Of a DNA stretch of 64,000 nt, positions 9,374 to 16,937 are shown one piece after another. The translations under genes and the position numbers were made by a program. How positions within the stretch are numbered: position 1 is the stretch's first letter; each line of letters starts with the position of its first letter. The notes beneath the pieces are model-generated. The model saw only the letters and a list, made by a program, of their open reading frames with translations. It made no database searches and was not told where the DNA came from. Origin of the DNA: Aurantibacter_A sp039941195. GTDB lineage: Bacteria; Bacteroidota; Bacteroidia; Flavobacteriales; Flavobacteriaceae. Location: assembly GCF_039941195.1 (NCBI RefSeq), contig NZ_JBDVFA010000017.1:15003-79002 (forward strand), in the 5' to 3' direction.

Positions 9374-9709
9374 TTACATTTCAATCCAGTTTCCATTATC
9401 ATCTGCATACAAAGTTCCAGCAGTACCATCTTCTAGAGATACTTCTAATTTGTATTGCTTAGACTCATTTATAAAAGCCTTATCTATGCTAGCAGTAGGG
9501 TAGTTTTTTGACACAGCCTCTGTTACAGCTTCTGGTAATTCTTCAGCAGCGATTTCAGAAAAACTATCTTGTGATGCAACTACATCTGAAGCATCGATAG
9601 CTTCTGTAGCCTCAACAGCAGTTTCTGCAGCTTGTTCAGTTACTGCTTCTTGTGCGAAAGCAGTTATAGTTCCCATGCTTAAAGCTAAAACAAATATTAT
9701 TTTTTTCAT
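9374..9709 (-). CDS. Small exported PepSY-like protein with acidic linker (copy 1)
   Basis: 111 residues. A signal peptide ending in TAFAQ is followed by a low-complexity Ala/Glu/Thr/Val stretch (about residues 21-50). The C-terminal domain of about 55 residues resembles PepSY-like/DUF2874 repeats: LPEAVTEAVSKNYPTASIDKAF, then KLEVSLEDG and ending in NGNWIEM. It is clearly paralogous to the next gene upstream (9998-10396), including the last five residues. Such domains are often regulators or inhibitors of extracytoplasmic enzymes, but no function is known here. It has its own leader and terminator. Confidence 0.75.
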   Translation of the reverse strand: MKKIIFVLALSMGTITAFAQEAVTEQAAETAVEATEAIDASDVVASQDSFSEIAAEELPEAVTEAVSKNYPTASIDKAFINESKQYKLEVSLEDGTAGTLYADDNGNWIEM

Positions 9710-9785
9710 GATTCTCTTATTTTATAGTTAAACTCATAACAGTTATAGAAAATATAATACCAAACTTAAATTTTTAAATCAATTA

Positions 9786-9798
9786 ACTGATTATCAGT
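9786..9798. promoter_or_regulatory. Palindrome ACTGATTATCAGT upstream of copy 1
   Basis: A perfect 6+1+6 palindrome 77 bases upstream of the ATG at 9709. The core TGATTATCAGT is repeated upstream of the paralogous gene at 10497-10507. On the minus strand a TAAGTTTG -7-like box lies between the palindrome and the gene, so this is a plausible regulator site. The regulator is unknown. Confidence 0.4.
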
Positions 9799-9938
9799 AA
9801 GTTATAAAAATATGAATAATTTTTTATTGTGTAAAAGTGTATACTTATGCCCCAAAACCGTATAAAATATACGCAGTAAGCGGTTTTTTAGATTTCTATT
9901 TACTAACTTTTTTAAAAACAATTTTATCTCATAAAAAA

Positions 9939-9959
9939 AGCCTCCGCATTGCGGAGGCT
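9939..9959 (-). terminator. Rho-independent terminator of PepSY-like copy 2
   Basis: 9-bp GC-rich perfect stem (AGCCTCCGC with GCGGAGGCT) and a 3-nt loop, followed on the minus strand by a run of seven T. It lies 39 bases past the stop of the 9998-10396 gene. Confidence 0.9.
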
Positions 9960-9997
9960 AATTTTGTCTTGTAACAAATTTAATGAAAGCTCTCGGC

Positions 9998-10396
9998 TTA
10001 CATTTCTATCCAGTTACCTTCAGCGTCAGCATATAATTCTGAAGTTTCACCTTCAGCGGTAGCAACTTCTAATTTGTACTGTGCACTTTCGTTAGTGTAA
10101 GCTTTAGAAATAGTAGCACCTGGGTGAGCAGCTTCTAATGCAGTAGTTATAGCTTCTGGAACTTCTTCTAAAGCTACTTCATTAAAACCTTCTTGACCTT
10201 CAACAGCCTCTTCAGCAACAACCTCAGTTGCTTCTTCTGTTGCTTCTACTGCCTCTGTAGCTTCTTCAGCAACTACTTCTTCAGCTACTGCCTCAGTTGA
10301 TATTGATTCAGTTGAAACTTCTTCAGCAACTACTTCTTGTGCAAATGCAGTTAGACTTCCTAGAGACATAACTGTTACTAATACTAATTTTTTCAT
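9998..10396 (-). CDS. Small exported PepSY-like protein with long acidic repeat (copy 2)
   Basis: 132 residues. A signal peptide (ends TAFAQ) is followed by about 45 residues of nearly pure Glu/Ala/Val/Thr built from EEA/VVAEE/ATEA units. The C-terminal PepSY-like domain reads VPEAITTALEAAHPGATISKAY and ends EGNWIEM. Domain and ends match the downstream neighbour at 9374-9709. The acidic stretch is longer here, as if unstable repeats have expanded. Codons in the repeat alternate rather than being identical, so it is not a recent simple duplication. Function unknown; location periplasmic or secreted. Confidence 0.75.
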   Translation of the reverse strand: MKKLVLVTVMSLGSLTAFAQEVVAEEVSTESISTEAVAEEVVAEEATEAVEATEEATEVVAEEAVEGQEGFNEVALEEVPEAITTALEAAHPGATISKAYTNESAQYKLEVATAEGETSELYADAEGNWIEM

Positions 10397-10496
10397 TTTC
10401 TGTTTATTTATAATTATTATTTGTTTTGATAATCACTTTCATATATGGGAAAATGATGCCAACACATTTTTATACCAAAAAATTAATTCAACCAAT

Positions 10497-10507
10497 TGAT
10501 TATCAGT
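10497..10507. promoter_or_regulatory. Shared motif TGATTATCAGT upstream of copy 2
   Basis: Same 11-mer as at the palindrome upstream of copy 1. Here the left arm is TTGAT, so the symmetry is one base less perfect. Both copies are followed downstream, on the minus strand, by a TTTGGTAT or TTGGTAT string at similar spacing. Confidence 0.4.
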
Positions 10508-10561
10508 TAATTAAATAATTATAAAATAAATAGAGGATGTGTATACGTGTGTAAAAAACAA

Positions 10562-10591
10562 AAAAAGTGTGTAAACCTTACACACTTTTTT
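10562..10591 (-). terminator. Rho-independent terminator of the thiamine-salvage/PPTase operon
   Basis: Stem AAAAAGTGTGTAA / TTACACACTTTTT with a 3-nt loop, just past the stop of the DUF4301 gene. T-rich on both strands, so it could work in both directions. Confidence 0.8.
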
Positions 10592-10613
10592 AATAATATT
10601 TAAATCGATTATA

Positions 10614-12152
10614 TCAACTAACCTGATGAGCAGGCTTTAATAAATCGTTTACTGTTTTAACTGGATTAAAAGTTATCAAAGGTACCTCAACGAATATAGT
10701 ATTCCAAAAAGCCATAGCCCCATTCCAAAGACCAGGTAATTCCAAAGCCTTTAAATCCTTACCATCTTTTGTCTTTTGAGCAATAAAACCTTGCTTAGTA
10801 TCAACAAAGTTCAATAGGTTATATTTCTCTCCTTTATAATTACGAACACCACAAACCAAATCAACCGGATTAAAGTGTGTTGAATTCTTAAGAATATCAA
10901 CTTGTTTTGAATCCGACATATTTATTTGAGCTGATTCTATTATTTGTAATGAAACATGATCTTTAGCATCAACTATCCAAAAGGGGCCACCACCAGGTTC
11001 ACCTTCATTTTTAACCATACCACAAACGCGTATAGGTCTGTTCAGTTTATCTTTTAATACAAGAAGTTGCTCTGAAAGACTAAAATCTTCATAAGAATCT
11101 AAAAAATTAGCATTTAATTCATTTTCAATAAATTCCTTAATTTCAACTGTATCACTAGCACTAACAGCATCCTGATCAATAGCTTTTGCATACTTAAATG
11201 CCTTTTCCTGTACCTTAAGTAATTGTCCTGCTAATATTTTTTTACTTTCAGCAATATCTACAGCATATTTAGACACCGCTACATTATCAATATTTTTAAT
11301 AAAAATAATGTCAGCATCTTGATCATTTAGATTTTCGATTAATGCTCCATGTCCTCCAGGTCTAAAAAGTAAGGATCCATCACTATTTCTAAATGGCTTA
11401 TCATCTAAATCTACCGCAATCGTATCTGTTGCAGGTTTCTGGTTCGAATACGTTACATTAAATTTAGTTCCTGTTGCCTTGGTAATATTTTCATTTGAAT
11501 TCTCATACTCTTTAGCAAACATTGCATCATGTTGCTCAGAGATAGTAAAATGTAAGTTGGCTAATCCATTGGCACTTGCATAAGCAACAGATTCATTCAA
11601 ATGTTCTTCAAAAGGAGTTGCTGCATGGCTACCATATTTATGAAAAGGAAGTAAGCCTTTTGGAAAGAAACCATAATTTAATGCATTCTCACCCATCATT
11701 TCATTTACAAAAGCAAACACTTCTTCCCCTTTAGTGGTTGAAAGATTCCCGATTTTATTTTTCACTAAATCGTAAAAAGGAAAATCTGTTAATCCCGCTG
11801 CAAACTTTTCCATGGCACTATCACCAGTTCTACTTACATAGGCTTCAAAAGTTTCTTCAGATGCATTGTAATTATCCAAGAAATTAAATAAAGACTTAAA
11901 CATTCTAGATGCAGCACCAGAGGCTGGCACAAATTTTAGAAGCGATTTATTTTCTCTATTCGATTCAAAACTTTGAATTAAAGATTTCTCCTCTTCTGAA
12001 GAGAATTTTAAAATTCCTTTACCTACAATGGCAGCACTTCGCAATTGCACAAACGGTATTCCGTCTCTAAATGTTTCGATTTGGTCTATCACCTTATCTT
12101 TAGATATTCCTTTTTTCTCTAATAATTGTTGATCAGTGTCTGTAAGTCTCAT
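10614..12152 (-). CDS. DUF4301 family protein
   Basis: 512 residues, no signal peptide, cytoplasmic. Recognised from memory as the DUF4301 family of Bacteroidota, with segments such as VPASGAASRMFK, RPGGHGALIENLNDQDAD and GEPGGGPFW. The glycine-rich PASGAASRMFK and PGGHGALIENL motifs recall sugar-nucleotide or uridylyl-transferase folds, but this is only a resemblance. It is the last gene of a minus-strand operon, 5 bases after the NadR-like kinase, and followed by a terminator. The biochemical role is unknown. Confidence 0.8.
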   Translation of the reverse strand: MRLTDTDQQLLEKKGISKDKVIDQIETFRDGIPFVQLRSAAIVGKGILKFSSEEEKSLIQSFESNRENKSLLKFVPASGAASRMFKSLFNFLDNYNASEETFEAYVSRTGDSAMEKFAAGLTDFPFYDLVKNKIGNLSTTKGEEVFAFVNEMMGENALNYGFFPKGLLPFHKYGSHAATPFEEHLNESVAYASANGLANLHFTISEQHDAMFAKEYENSNENITKATGTKFNVTYSNQKPATDTIAVDLDDKPFRNSDGSLLFRPGGHGALIENLNDQDADIIFIKNIDNVAVSKYAVDIAESKKILAGQLLKVQEKAFKYAKAIDQDAVSASDTVEIKEFIENELNANFLDSYEDFSLSEQLLVLKDKLNRPIRVCGMVKNEGEPGGGPFWIVDAKDHVSLQIIESAQINMSDSKQVDILKNSTHFNPVDLVCGVRNYKGEKYNLLNFVDTKQGFIAQKTKDGKDLKALELPGLWNGAMAFWNTIFVEVPLITFNPVKTVNDLLKPAHQVS

Positions 12153-12157
12153 TTATG

Positions 12158-12715
12158 CTATAATAATTTATCAATCTCTTCTATTGCAGTTTTTAAACGG
12201 TTTTTTTTATCCCCCTTTAAAGTAATGAATTTTCGATTATACTTTTCCAATGTTTCTTTAAAAAAATTGAACATATATTCACGTTCATTAGGTTTATCCC
12301 GCAAATCATCGCCAACCCATGGCACATCAATATACGTTAATAGGTATAAATCGTATTTATTTTCTAGAGCGTGTTTTTCTAGAATTGGGTCACATTCCCC
12401 AATGTAGTAAGCTTCAGAATACACTTTGGTTTCCAATAAATCTGTATCACAAATTAAAACATCGGTGGCTTTTTTAGCAAGCTCATTCTCCATTTTCATT
12501 TGACCTTCTGCTATCGGCAACAAATCATGTGGTTCACAGGTCTTACGCTCATTGTTCCATTTATCTTGTAAATACTCTCGAGCGTATTCCGGCACCCATA
12601 CTGTATGATAATGTCGCGCTAACTGTTCTGATAAGGTTGTTTTTCCAGTAGATTCCGGACCAAATAAAACTATCTTGATTACATCTGTAGCTTCTTGTCT
12701 AAACTTTTTTTCCAT
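12158..12715 (-). CDS. NadR-like P-loop kinase (ribosylnicotinamide-kinase-like, AAA_28)
   Basis: 185 residues. Walker A is GPESTGKTT. VPEYAREYL, the CDTDLLE motif and WVGDDLRDKP match the kinase half of NadR, but no nucleotidyltransferase or HTH domain is present. Its start overlaps the transporter gene upstream by 37 bases, so the two are translationally linked. In NAD salvage the PnuC/NadR-kinase pair traps imported nicotinamide riboside by phosphorylation. Here the next gene in the operon encodes a thiamine-binding protein, so an alternative is phosphorylation of thiamine or a precursor. The sequence alone does not decide. Confidence 0.85.
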   Translation of the reverse strand: MEKKFRQEATDVIKIVLFGPESTGKTTLSEQLARHYHTVWVPEYAREYLQDKWNNERKTCEPHDLLPIAEGQMKMENELAKKATDVLICDTDLLETKVYSEAYYIGECDPILEKHALENKYDLYLLTYIDVPWVGDDLRDKPNEREYMFNFFKETLEKYNRKFITLKGDKKNRLKTAIEEIDKLL

Positions 12716-13308
12716 GCGATATAGCCGTAAATAGCGATAATGGTAAATAAAAAGAATTGTAGGGAAGTAAATATAAGACCTTTATACCAATATAACGGAA
12801 CGGAAATTAAATCGCCAATAATCCAATAAATCCAATTTTCTATTTTCTTTTTGGCCATTAACCACATGCCAACAAAGAAAATAGCCGTTGTAATTGTATC
12901 TACATAAGATATCCAACTATCAAATTTATCAAACACCAAGTAAACACCACACACAAAAATAACAGTACCTATGAATAAAACTACGGACCATTTCCTTTCA
13001 TTTCGGGTAGTTGTCGTTATAGGTATTACACTAGATCCCTCTCCTTTTCTCGTCCAAAAATACCAGCCATAAATACTCATTGTAAAATAATATGCGTTTA
13101 TAAGCATATCACCCAATAAGCCAAAAACAAGAAGAATATAAACAAATATTCCTGTGCTAATGATACCCGTTGGGAAAACCAAAATGTTTTCTTGTTTGGA
13201 ATACCAGACACTTAAAAAACCAAAAAATACACCAATCATTTCGAGCACTACCAAATGTGTGGCAACACCATCATATTGTGCAAATATCCAATCAAAAATG
13301 TGGTTCAT
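12679..13308 (-). CDS. PnuC/PnuT family transporter (nicotinamide riboside or thiamine)
   Basis: 209 residues with about seven hydrophobic segments and the PnuC-like features EMIGVFFGFLSVWYS, INAYYFTMSIYGWYFW near the middle and GDLISVPLYWYKGL near the end. PnuC members take up vitamin precursors by facilitated diffusion, with trapping by phosphorylation inside. PnuT is the thiamine-specific branch found in Bacteroidota and others. Its start overlaps the thiamine-binding protein gene by 17 bases and its end overlaps the NadR-like kinase by 37, a tight transcription-translation unit. This context, plus the TPP-riboswitch receptor 8 kb away, favours thiamine. Nicotinamide riboside remains the default annotation. 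Confidence 0.85.
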   Translation of the reverse strand: MNHIFDWIFAQYDGVATHLVVLEMIGVFFGFLSVWYSKQENILVFPTGIISTGIFVYILLVFGLLGDMLINAYYFTMSIYGWYFWTRKGEGSSVIPITTTTRNERKWSVVLFIGTVIFVCGVYLVFDKFDSWISYVDTITTAIFFVGMWLMAKKKIENWIYWIIGDLISVPLYWYKGLIFTSLQFFLFTIIAIYGYIAWKKSLDKKLQM

Positions 13309-13552
13309 ATTCGCTTCTATCAGATTTCACTATTTTCATATATAGCAACCCTTTATCCATTAACTCAAACGAGGTCTTTATCTCTGTATTTAAAACATTC
13401 ATAACTTCATCATAACTACCAAACACTTGCGTGCTTAATGGGTTCTCTAAAATTGTAAGTCCAGAATCTCGAAGTTTTTTAATGAAATTTATAATATGAA
13501 TTTCAAAATCGTCTTGTAAAGGTGAAAAAGTAAGCTCTACTGATATATTCAT
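13292..13552 (-). CDS. YkoF/MTH1187-type thiamine-binding protein
   Basis: 86 residues, cytoplasmic. The start (NISVELTFSPL), followed by a helix, then STQVFGSYDEVMNVL, fits the small ferredoxin-like Thiamine_BP (PF01910; MTH1187/YkoF) family, which binds thiamine or its pyrimidine part. Its stop lies inside the start of the PnuC-like transporter gene (17-bp overlap). About 48 bases separate it from the phosphopantetheinyl transferase upstream; no riboswitch is visible in that gap. The family call is from motif memory and is moderately strong. Confidence 0.72.
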   Translation of the reverse strand: MNISVELTFSPLQDDFEIHIINFIKKLRDSGLTILENPLSTQVFGSYDEVMNVLNTEIKTSFELMDKGLLYMKIVKSDRSEYEPHF

Positions 13553-13600
13553 TTGTATTTATTGTTGTTAAAATCATTCTTTTTGATGTCTCCTATCTCC

Positions 13601-14236
13601 CTAATTAGAAGACAATGCATATACTAAAGTAAAACCTTCAAATTCTAAAAATGAAATATCATAATTAGATGATTTGCCTAAATATAGAATCTCTCCAGTG
13701 GTTTGATCATCATCCATAGAAAAGTTTTTTACATTAATATGCCTTAAAAAACTAAGTCCCGGTTGAGCATAAATCTTATATAATGCCTCCTTAGCACCCC
13801 AAACAATTGTCAACTTACGTATTAGAGCATCAGCATTGGCAATAGTTTTATATTCCGCAATAGGTGTAAATTTGTGAGCAATACGTAATATTTTATCACG
13901 TTGCAGTTCAATGTCAATACCTACTTCGGTAGTGTTGCTAATTATAATTCCTGTAAAATTATTTGAATGCGTTATCGATATTTTCTTCCCATCTTTTAGG
14001 TGAGGTTTACCATATGCATCGTAGATAAGATCTTTATCTTCATAGCCTTCTATTGCCAACAAATGCCGAATACTCAGAAATCCTCTACGATGAATTTCAG
14101 ATTTCATGCCTGCCATTCTATTTTTGCAATTTAGCGTCAATTCTACTGTTTTCGCTAAATCTGCTTCGGACTCTTCTACCTTCCAAATATGAAGTGAAGT
14201 AAAGGAGTTAATCGTTATAGTTTTGTAAATAGGCAT
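13601..14236 (-). CDS. 4'-phosphopantetheinyl transferase superfamily protein
   Basis: 211 residues. The Mg/CoA-binding signatures are present: ISITHSNN, GIDIELQRDK and WGAKEALYKIY. Such enzymes move the phosphopantetheine arm of CoA onto a Ser of carrier proteins (ACP or NRPS/PKS carriers). Size and single-domain structure fit Sfp/EntD-like types rather than AcpS. First gene of the minus-strand operon, divergent from ahcY. The gene following it is for thiamine binding, so the co-transcription seems to be one of convenience. Confidence 0.9.
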   Translation of the reverse strand: MPIYKTITINSFTSLHIWKVEESEADLAKTVELTLNCKNRMAGMKSEIHRRGFLSIRHLLAIEGYEDKDLIYDAYGKPHLKDGKKISITHSNNFTGIIISNTTEVGIDIELQRDKILRIAHKFTPIAEYKTIANADALIRKLTIVWGAKEALYKIYAQPGLSFLRHINVKNFSMDDDQTTGEILYLGKSSNYDISFLEFEGFTLVYALSSN

Positions 14237-14319
14237 AGTAATTTGTGTGTAATTCGTACCTTCGCGGCTGTAAACAGGCTAAAAATAGCCTTCGAACGAA
14301 AGTAAAAAGAAAAAAGAAT

Positions 14320-15636
14320 ATGAGCACCGAAACAGTTAGTTATGTACCTTTTAAGGTGAAAGATATTTCCTTAGCAGATTGGGGAAGAAAAGAAATTGAT
14401 TTAGCTGAAGCTGAAATGCCAGGGTTAATGTCACTTCGTGAGGAATATAAAGACGAACAACCACTTAAAGGAGCGCGAATTGCAGGATGCCTGCATATGA
14501 CTATTCAAACTGCTGTTTTAATAGAAACTTTAGTAGCTTTGGGTGCAGATGTAACATGGAGTTCTTGTAATATATTTTCTACGCAAGATCATGCTGCTGC
14601 TGCAATTGCTGCTGCTGGAGTACCTGTTTATGCTTGGAAAGGCATGAACGAAGAAGAATTTAATTGGTGTATTGAACAAACCTTATTTTTCGGTGAGGAA
14701 CGTGAGCCTTTAAATATGATATTAGATGACGGTGGTGATCTTACTAATATGGTTTTAGATGATTATCCTGAGTTAGCAAAAGCTATTAAAGGACTTTCTG
14801 AAGAAACTACCACTGGTGTTCACCGTTTGTACGAACGTGTTAAAAATGGTACTCTTCCGATGCCGGCAATAAACGTTAATGATTCGGTTACAAAATCTAA
14901 ATTTGATAATAAATATGGCTGTCGCGAAAGTGCAGTTGATGCTATTCGCAGAGCTACTGACACTATGCTTGCTGGTAAGCGTGTAGTTGTTTGTGGTTAT
15001 GGTGATGTTGGTAAAGGTACCGCAGCCTCTTTTGCTGGCGCTGGAGCAATAGTTACCGTTACTGAAATTGACCCTATTTGTGCACTACAAGCCTGTATGG
15101 AAGGTTTTGAAGTTAAAAAATTGGAGACAGTAATTGGAAACGCAGATATAGTTATTACTACTACAGGGAATAAAGATATTATACGTGCTGAGCACTTTAT
15201 GGCATTAAAAGACAAAGCAATTGTTTGTAATATTGGTCACTTTGATAATGAAATAGACATGGCTTGGTTAAATGGAAACCATGGTGATTCAAAAGATGAA
15301 ATTAAGCCACAGGTAGATAAATATACTATTGATGGTAAAGATATTATAATATTAGCTGAAGGTCGTTTGGTTAATTTAGGTTGTGCAACAGGCCATCCTA
15401 GTTTTGTAATGAGCAACTCATTTACAAACCAAACTCTAGCTCAAATTGAATTGTGGAAGAACAGTGATAACTACAAGAACGAAGTTTATATGCTACCAAA
15501 GCATTTAGATGAGAAAGTTGCTGCGTTACACTTATCGCGACTAGGTGCTGAACTAACTGAACTTAAGCCAGATCAAGCATCGTATATAGGTGTTACAGTA
15601 GAAGGTCCATATAAGCCTGAATACTATAGATATTAA
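14320..15636 (+). CDS. ahcY: Adenosylhomocysteinase
   Basis: 438 residues from the ATG at 14320. The reading frame extends upstream to 14245, but those residues are basic and unlike the family, while MSTETVSYVPFKV fits and gives the usual length. It reversibly hydrolyses S-adenosylhomocysteine to adenosine and homocysteine, using bound NAD. Seen: HMTIQTAVLIETL near the N-terminus, the NAD site CGYGDVGKGTA, GNKDII and the C-terminus GPYKPEYYRY. A TACCTTCG string at 14257-14264 may be its -7 box. A terminator follows at 15656. Confidence 0.97.
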   Translation: MSTETVSYVPFKVKDISLADWGRKEIDLAEAEMPGLMSLREEYKDEQPLKGARIAGCLHMTIQTAVLIETLVALGADVTWSSCNIFSTQDHAAAAIAAAGVPVYAWKGMNEEEFNWCIEQTLFFGEEREPLNMILDDGGDLTNMVLDDYPELAKAIKGLSEETTTGVHRLYERVKNGTLPMPAINVNDSVTKSKFDNKYGCRESAVDAIRRATDTMLAGKRVVVCGYGDVGKGTAASFAGAGAIVTVTEIDPICALQACMEGFEVKKLETVIGNADIVITTTGNKDIIRAEHFMALKDKAIVCNIGHFDNEIDMAWLNGNHGDSKDEIKPQVDKYTIDGKDIIILAEGRLVNLGCATGHPSFVMSNSFTNQTLAQIELWKNSDNYKNEVYMLPKHLDEKVAALHLSRLGAELTELKPDQASYIGVTVEGPYKPEYYRY

Positions 15637-15655
15637 ATAAACATTAAGTCGATAT

Positions 15656-15686
15656 AAAAAACCCTTGTTTCAAAGCAAGGGTTTTT
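15656..15686 (+). terminator. Rho-independent terminator of ahcY
   Basis: 11-bp stem (AAAAACCCTTG / CAAGGGTTTTT) followed by a T-rich run, 20 bases past the ahcY stop. Confidence 0.88.
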
Positions 15687-15716
15687 ATTTTTACACAAAT
15701 TAATAAGTAAGATAGA

Positions 15717-16238
15717 ATGAAAATATTTGTTGATATGGACGAAGTGATTGCCGACACATACGGTGCTCACATTGACATTTATAACCAAGAATTTAATGGA
15801 AAGCTTACTACGGAGACCTGTATGGGCAATGAGGTGTGGAGAATGGTACCAGAAGCTCATCAAGAAAGTGTTCGAAAACATGCAACGAGAAGAGGTTTTT
15901 TTAGAAACCTCACACCAATAGAAAACAGCGTAGAAGTACTTTCAAAGTTGAATGATGTTCATGAGTTATATATAGCTTCTGCTGCCATGCAGTTTCCAAA
16001 TTCTTTAGAGGAAAAAAGTGATTGGTTAAACGAACACTTTCCTTTTATCCCTTGGCAACATATTATTCTTTGCGGACACAAGCATATTTTAAAAGGAGAT
16101 GTACTTATAGATGACCGAAGTTATAATCTAGAAAATTTCGATGGTCGTAGTCTACAATTTACATCACCACACAATGTTAACACCAATGGTTTTGAACGTG
16201 TTAACAATTGGCTGGAAGTTGCTGATAAGTTATTATGA
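15717..16238 (+). CDS. 5'(3')-deoxyribonucleotidase-like HAD phosphatase (NT5C family)
   Basis: 173 residues. HAD motif I is FVDMDEV with Asp6 and Asp8, YIASAAM fits motif II, and the segment with Lys in CGHKHILKGD and then LIDDRSYN carries motifs III and IV. This matches the NT5C family, which dephosphorylates (deoxy)ribonucleoside monophosphates. It starts 30 bases past the ahcY terminator, so it is probably its own unit, and it converges with the small gene at 16252. Confidence 0.85.
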   Translation: MKIFVDMDEVIADTYGAHIDIYNQEFNGKLTTETCMGNEVWRMVPEAHQESVRKHATRRGFFRNLTPIENSVEVLSKLNDVHELYIASAAMQFPNSLEEKSDWLNEHFPFIPWQHIILCGHKHILKGDVLIDDRSYNLENFDGRSLQFTSPHNVNTNGFERVNNWLEVADKLL

Positions 16239-16251
16239 TTTTAGTACATTA

Positions 16252-16473
16252 TTATAATGTAGCTTTTATCATTTCCTTAATTTTAACTGCTTTCTCAAAA
16301 TGATCTAACTTATTCTCCAAAATCCACCATTGAGCTACTTCCATTAATTGCTCGGGGTTGTCATTTTTATTTGCAAAAAAAGCGTAAAAAGACAAGCCTA
16401 CATTAGTTCCTTTAGCTGCTATTTTGGCATCACAAACTTGAATTATTTTATTTTTAATCGTTAAGTCTAACAT
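16252..16473 (-). CDS. Small conserved protein (DUF6500-like)
   Basis: 73 residues, all-helical in appearance, no signal peptide. The stretches CDAKIAAKG, SFYAFFANKND and LDHFEKA look conserved and I associate them with DUF6500, from memory only. It converges with the nucleotidase gene with 13 bases between the stops. Function unknown. Confidence 0.6.
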   Translation of the reverse strand: MLDLTIKNKIIQVCDAKIAAKGTNVGLSFYAFFANKNDNPEQLMEVAQWWILENKLDHFEKAVKIKEMIKATL

Positions 16474-16540
16474 ACTAAATCAATTTATAGCAGGAAATAA
16501 TTAAAGAAGTTTTCGATAATAAATTATTGCAAAAATTAAA

Positions 16541-16568
16541 AAACCCTCTCCATTATCAGAGAGGGTTT
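16541..16568 (-). terminator. Rho-independent terminator of rplU-rpmA
   Basis: 10-bp perfect stem AAACCCTCTC / GAGAGGGTTT with an 8-nt loop, T-rich on the minus strand. A second inverted repeat (ACTTCAGTA..TACTGAAGT) lies between it and the rpmA stop at about 16572-16592. Confidence 0.88.
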
Positions 16569-16616
16569 TAAACTTCAGTAGGTACTGAAGTGTATTTTTA
16601 CTATAAGACAGAAGTC

Positions 16617-16877
16617 TTAAGCTTCAAAAGGCTCAATAGAAACATATGATTTTCCACCAGATTTCTTTTGAAACTGTACAATACCATCAACCTTAGCATG
16701 TAAAGTATGATCTTTACTTACATATACATTTTCACCTGGGTTATGCTTTGTACCTCTCTGGCGAACGATAATGTTACCGGCAATTGCAGCCTGACCACCA
16801 AAAATCTTAACACCTAATCGTTTCGATTCTGATTCTCTACCGTTTTTCGAACTACCTACACCTTTTTTGTGTGCCAT
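16617..16877 (-). CDS. rpmA: 50S ribosomal protein L27
   Basis: 86 residues beginning MAHKKGVGSSKNGRES, with GVKIFGGQ and the conserved IIVRQRGTKHNPG. The mature-type start (AHKKG) is encoded directly, without the cleaved N-terminal extension known in Firmicutes. It is co-transcribed with rplU (60-base gap). Confidence 0.98.
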   Translation of the reverse strand: MAHKKGVGSSKNGRESESKRLGVKIFGGQAAIAGNIIVRQRGTKHNPGENVYVSKDHTLHAKVDGIVQFQKKSGGKSYVSIEPFEA

Positions 16878-16937
16878 GATATATAATTTTTGTTCAGTAC
16901 TTTGAGAATTAAATCAAAGTCCCGATATGATTTATAA

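Noticed and set aside
14245..14319. 25-residue N-terminal extension of AhcY
   Set aside because: Not similar to the family, highly basic, and overlaps the likely promoter; the ATG at 14320 gives the usual 438-residue enzyme.
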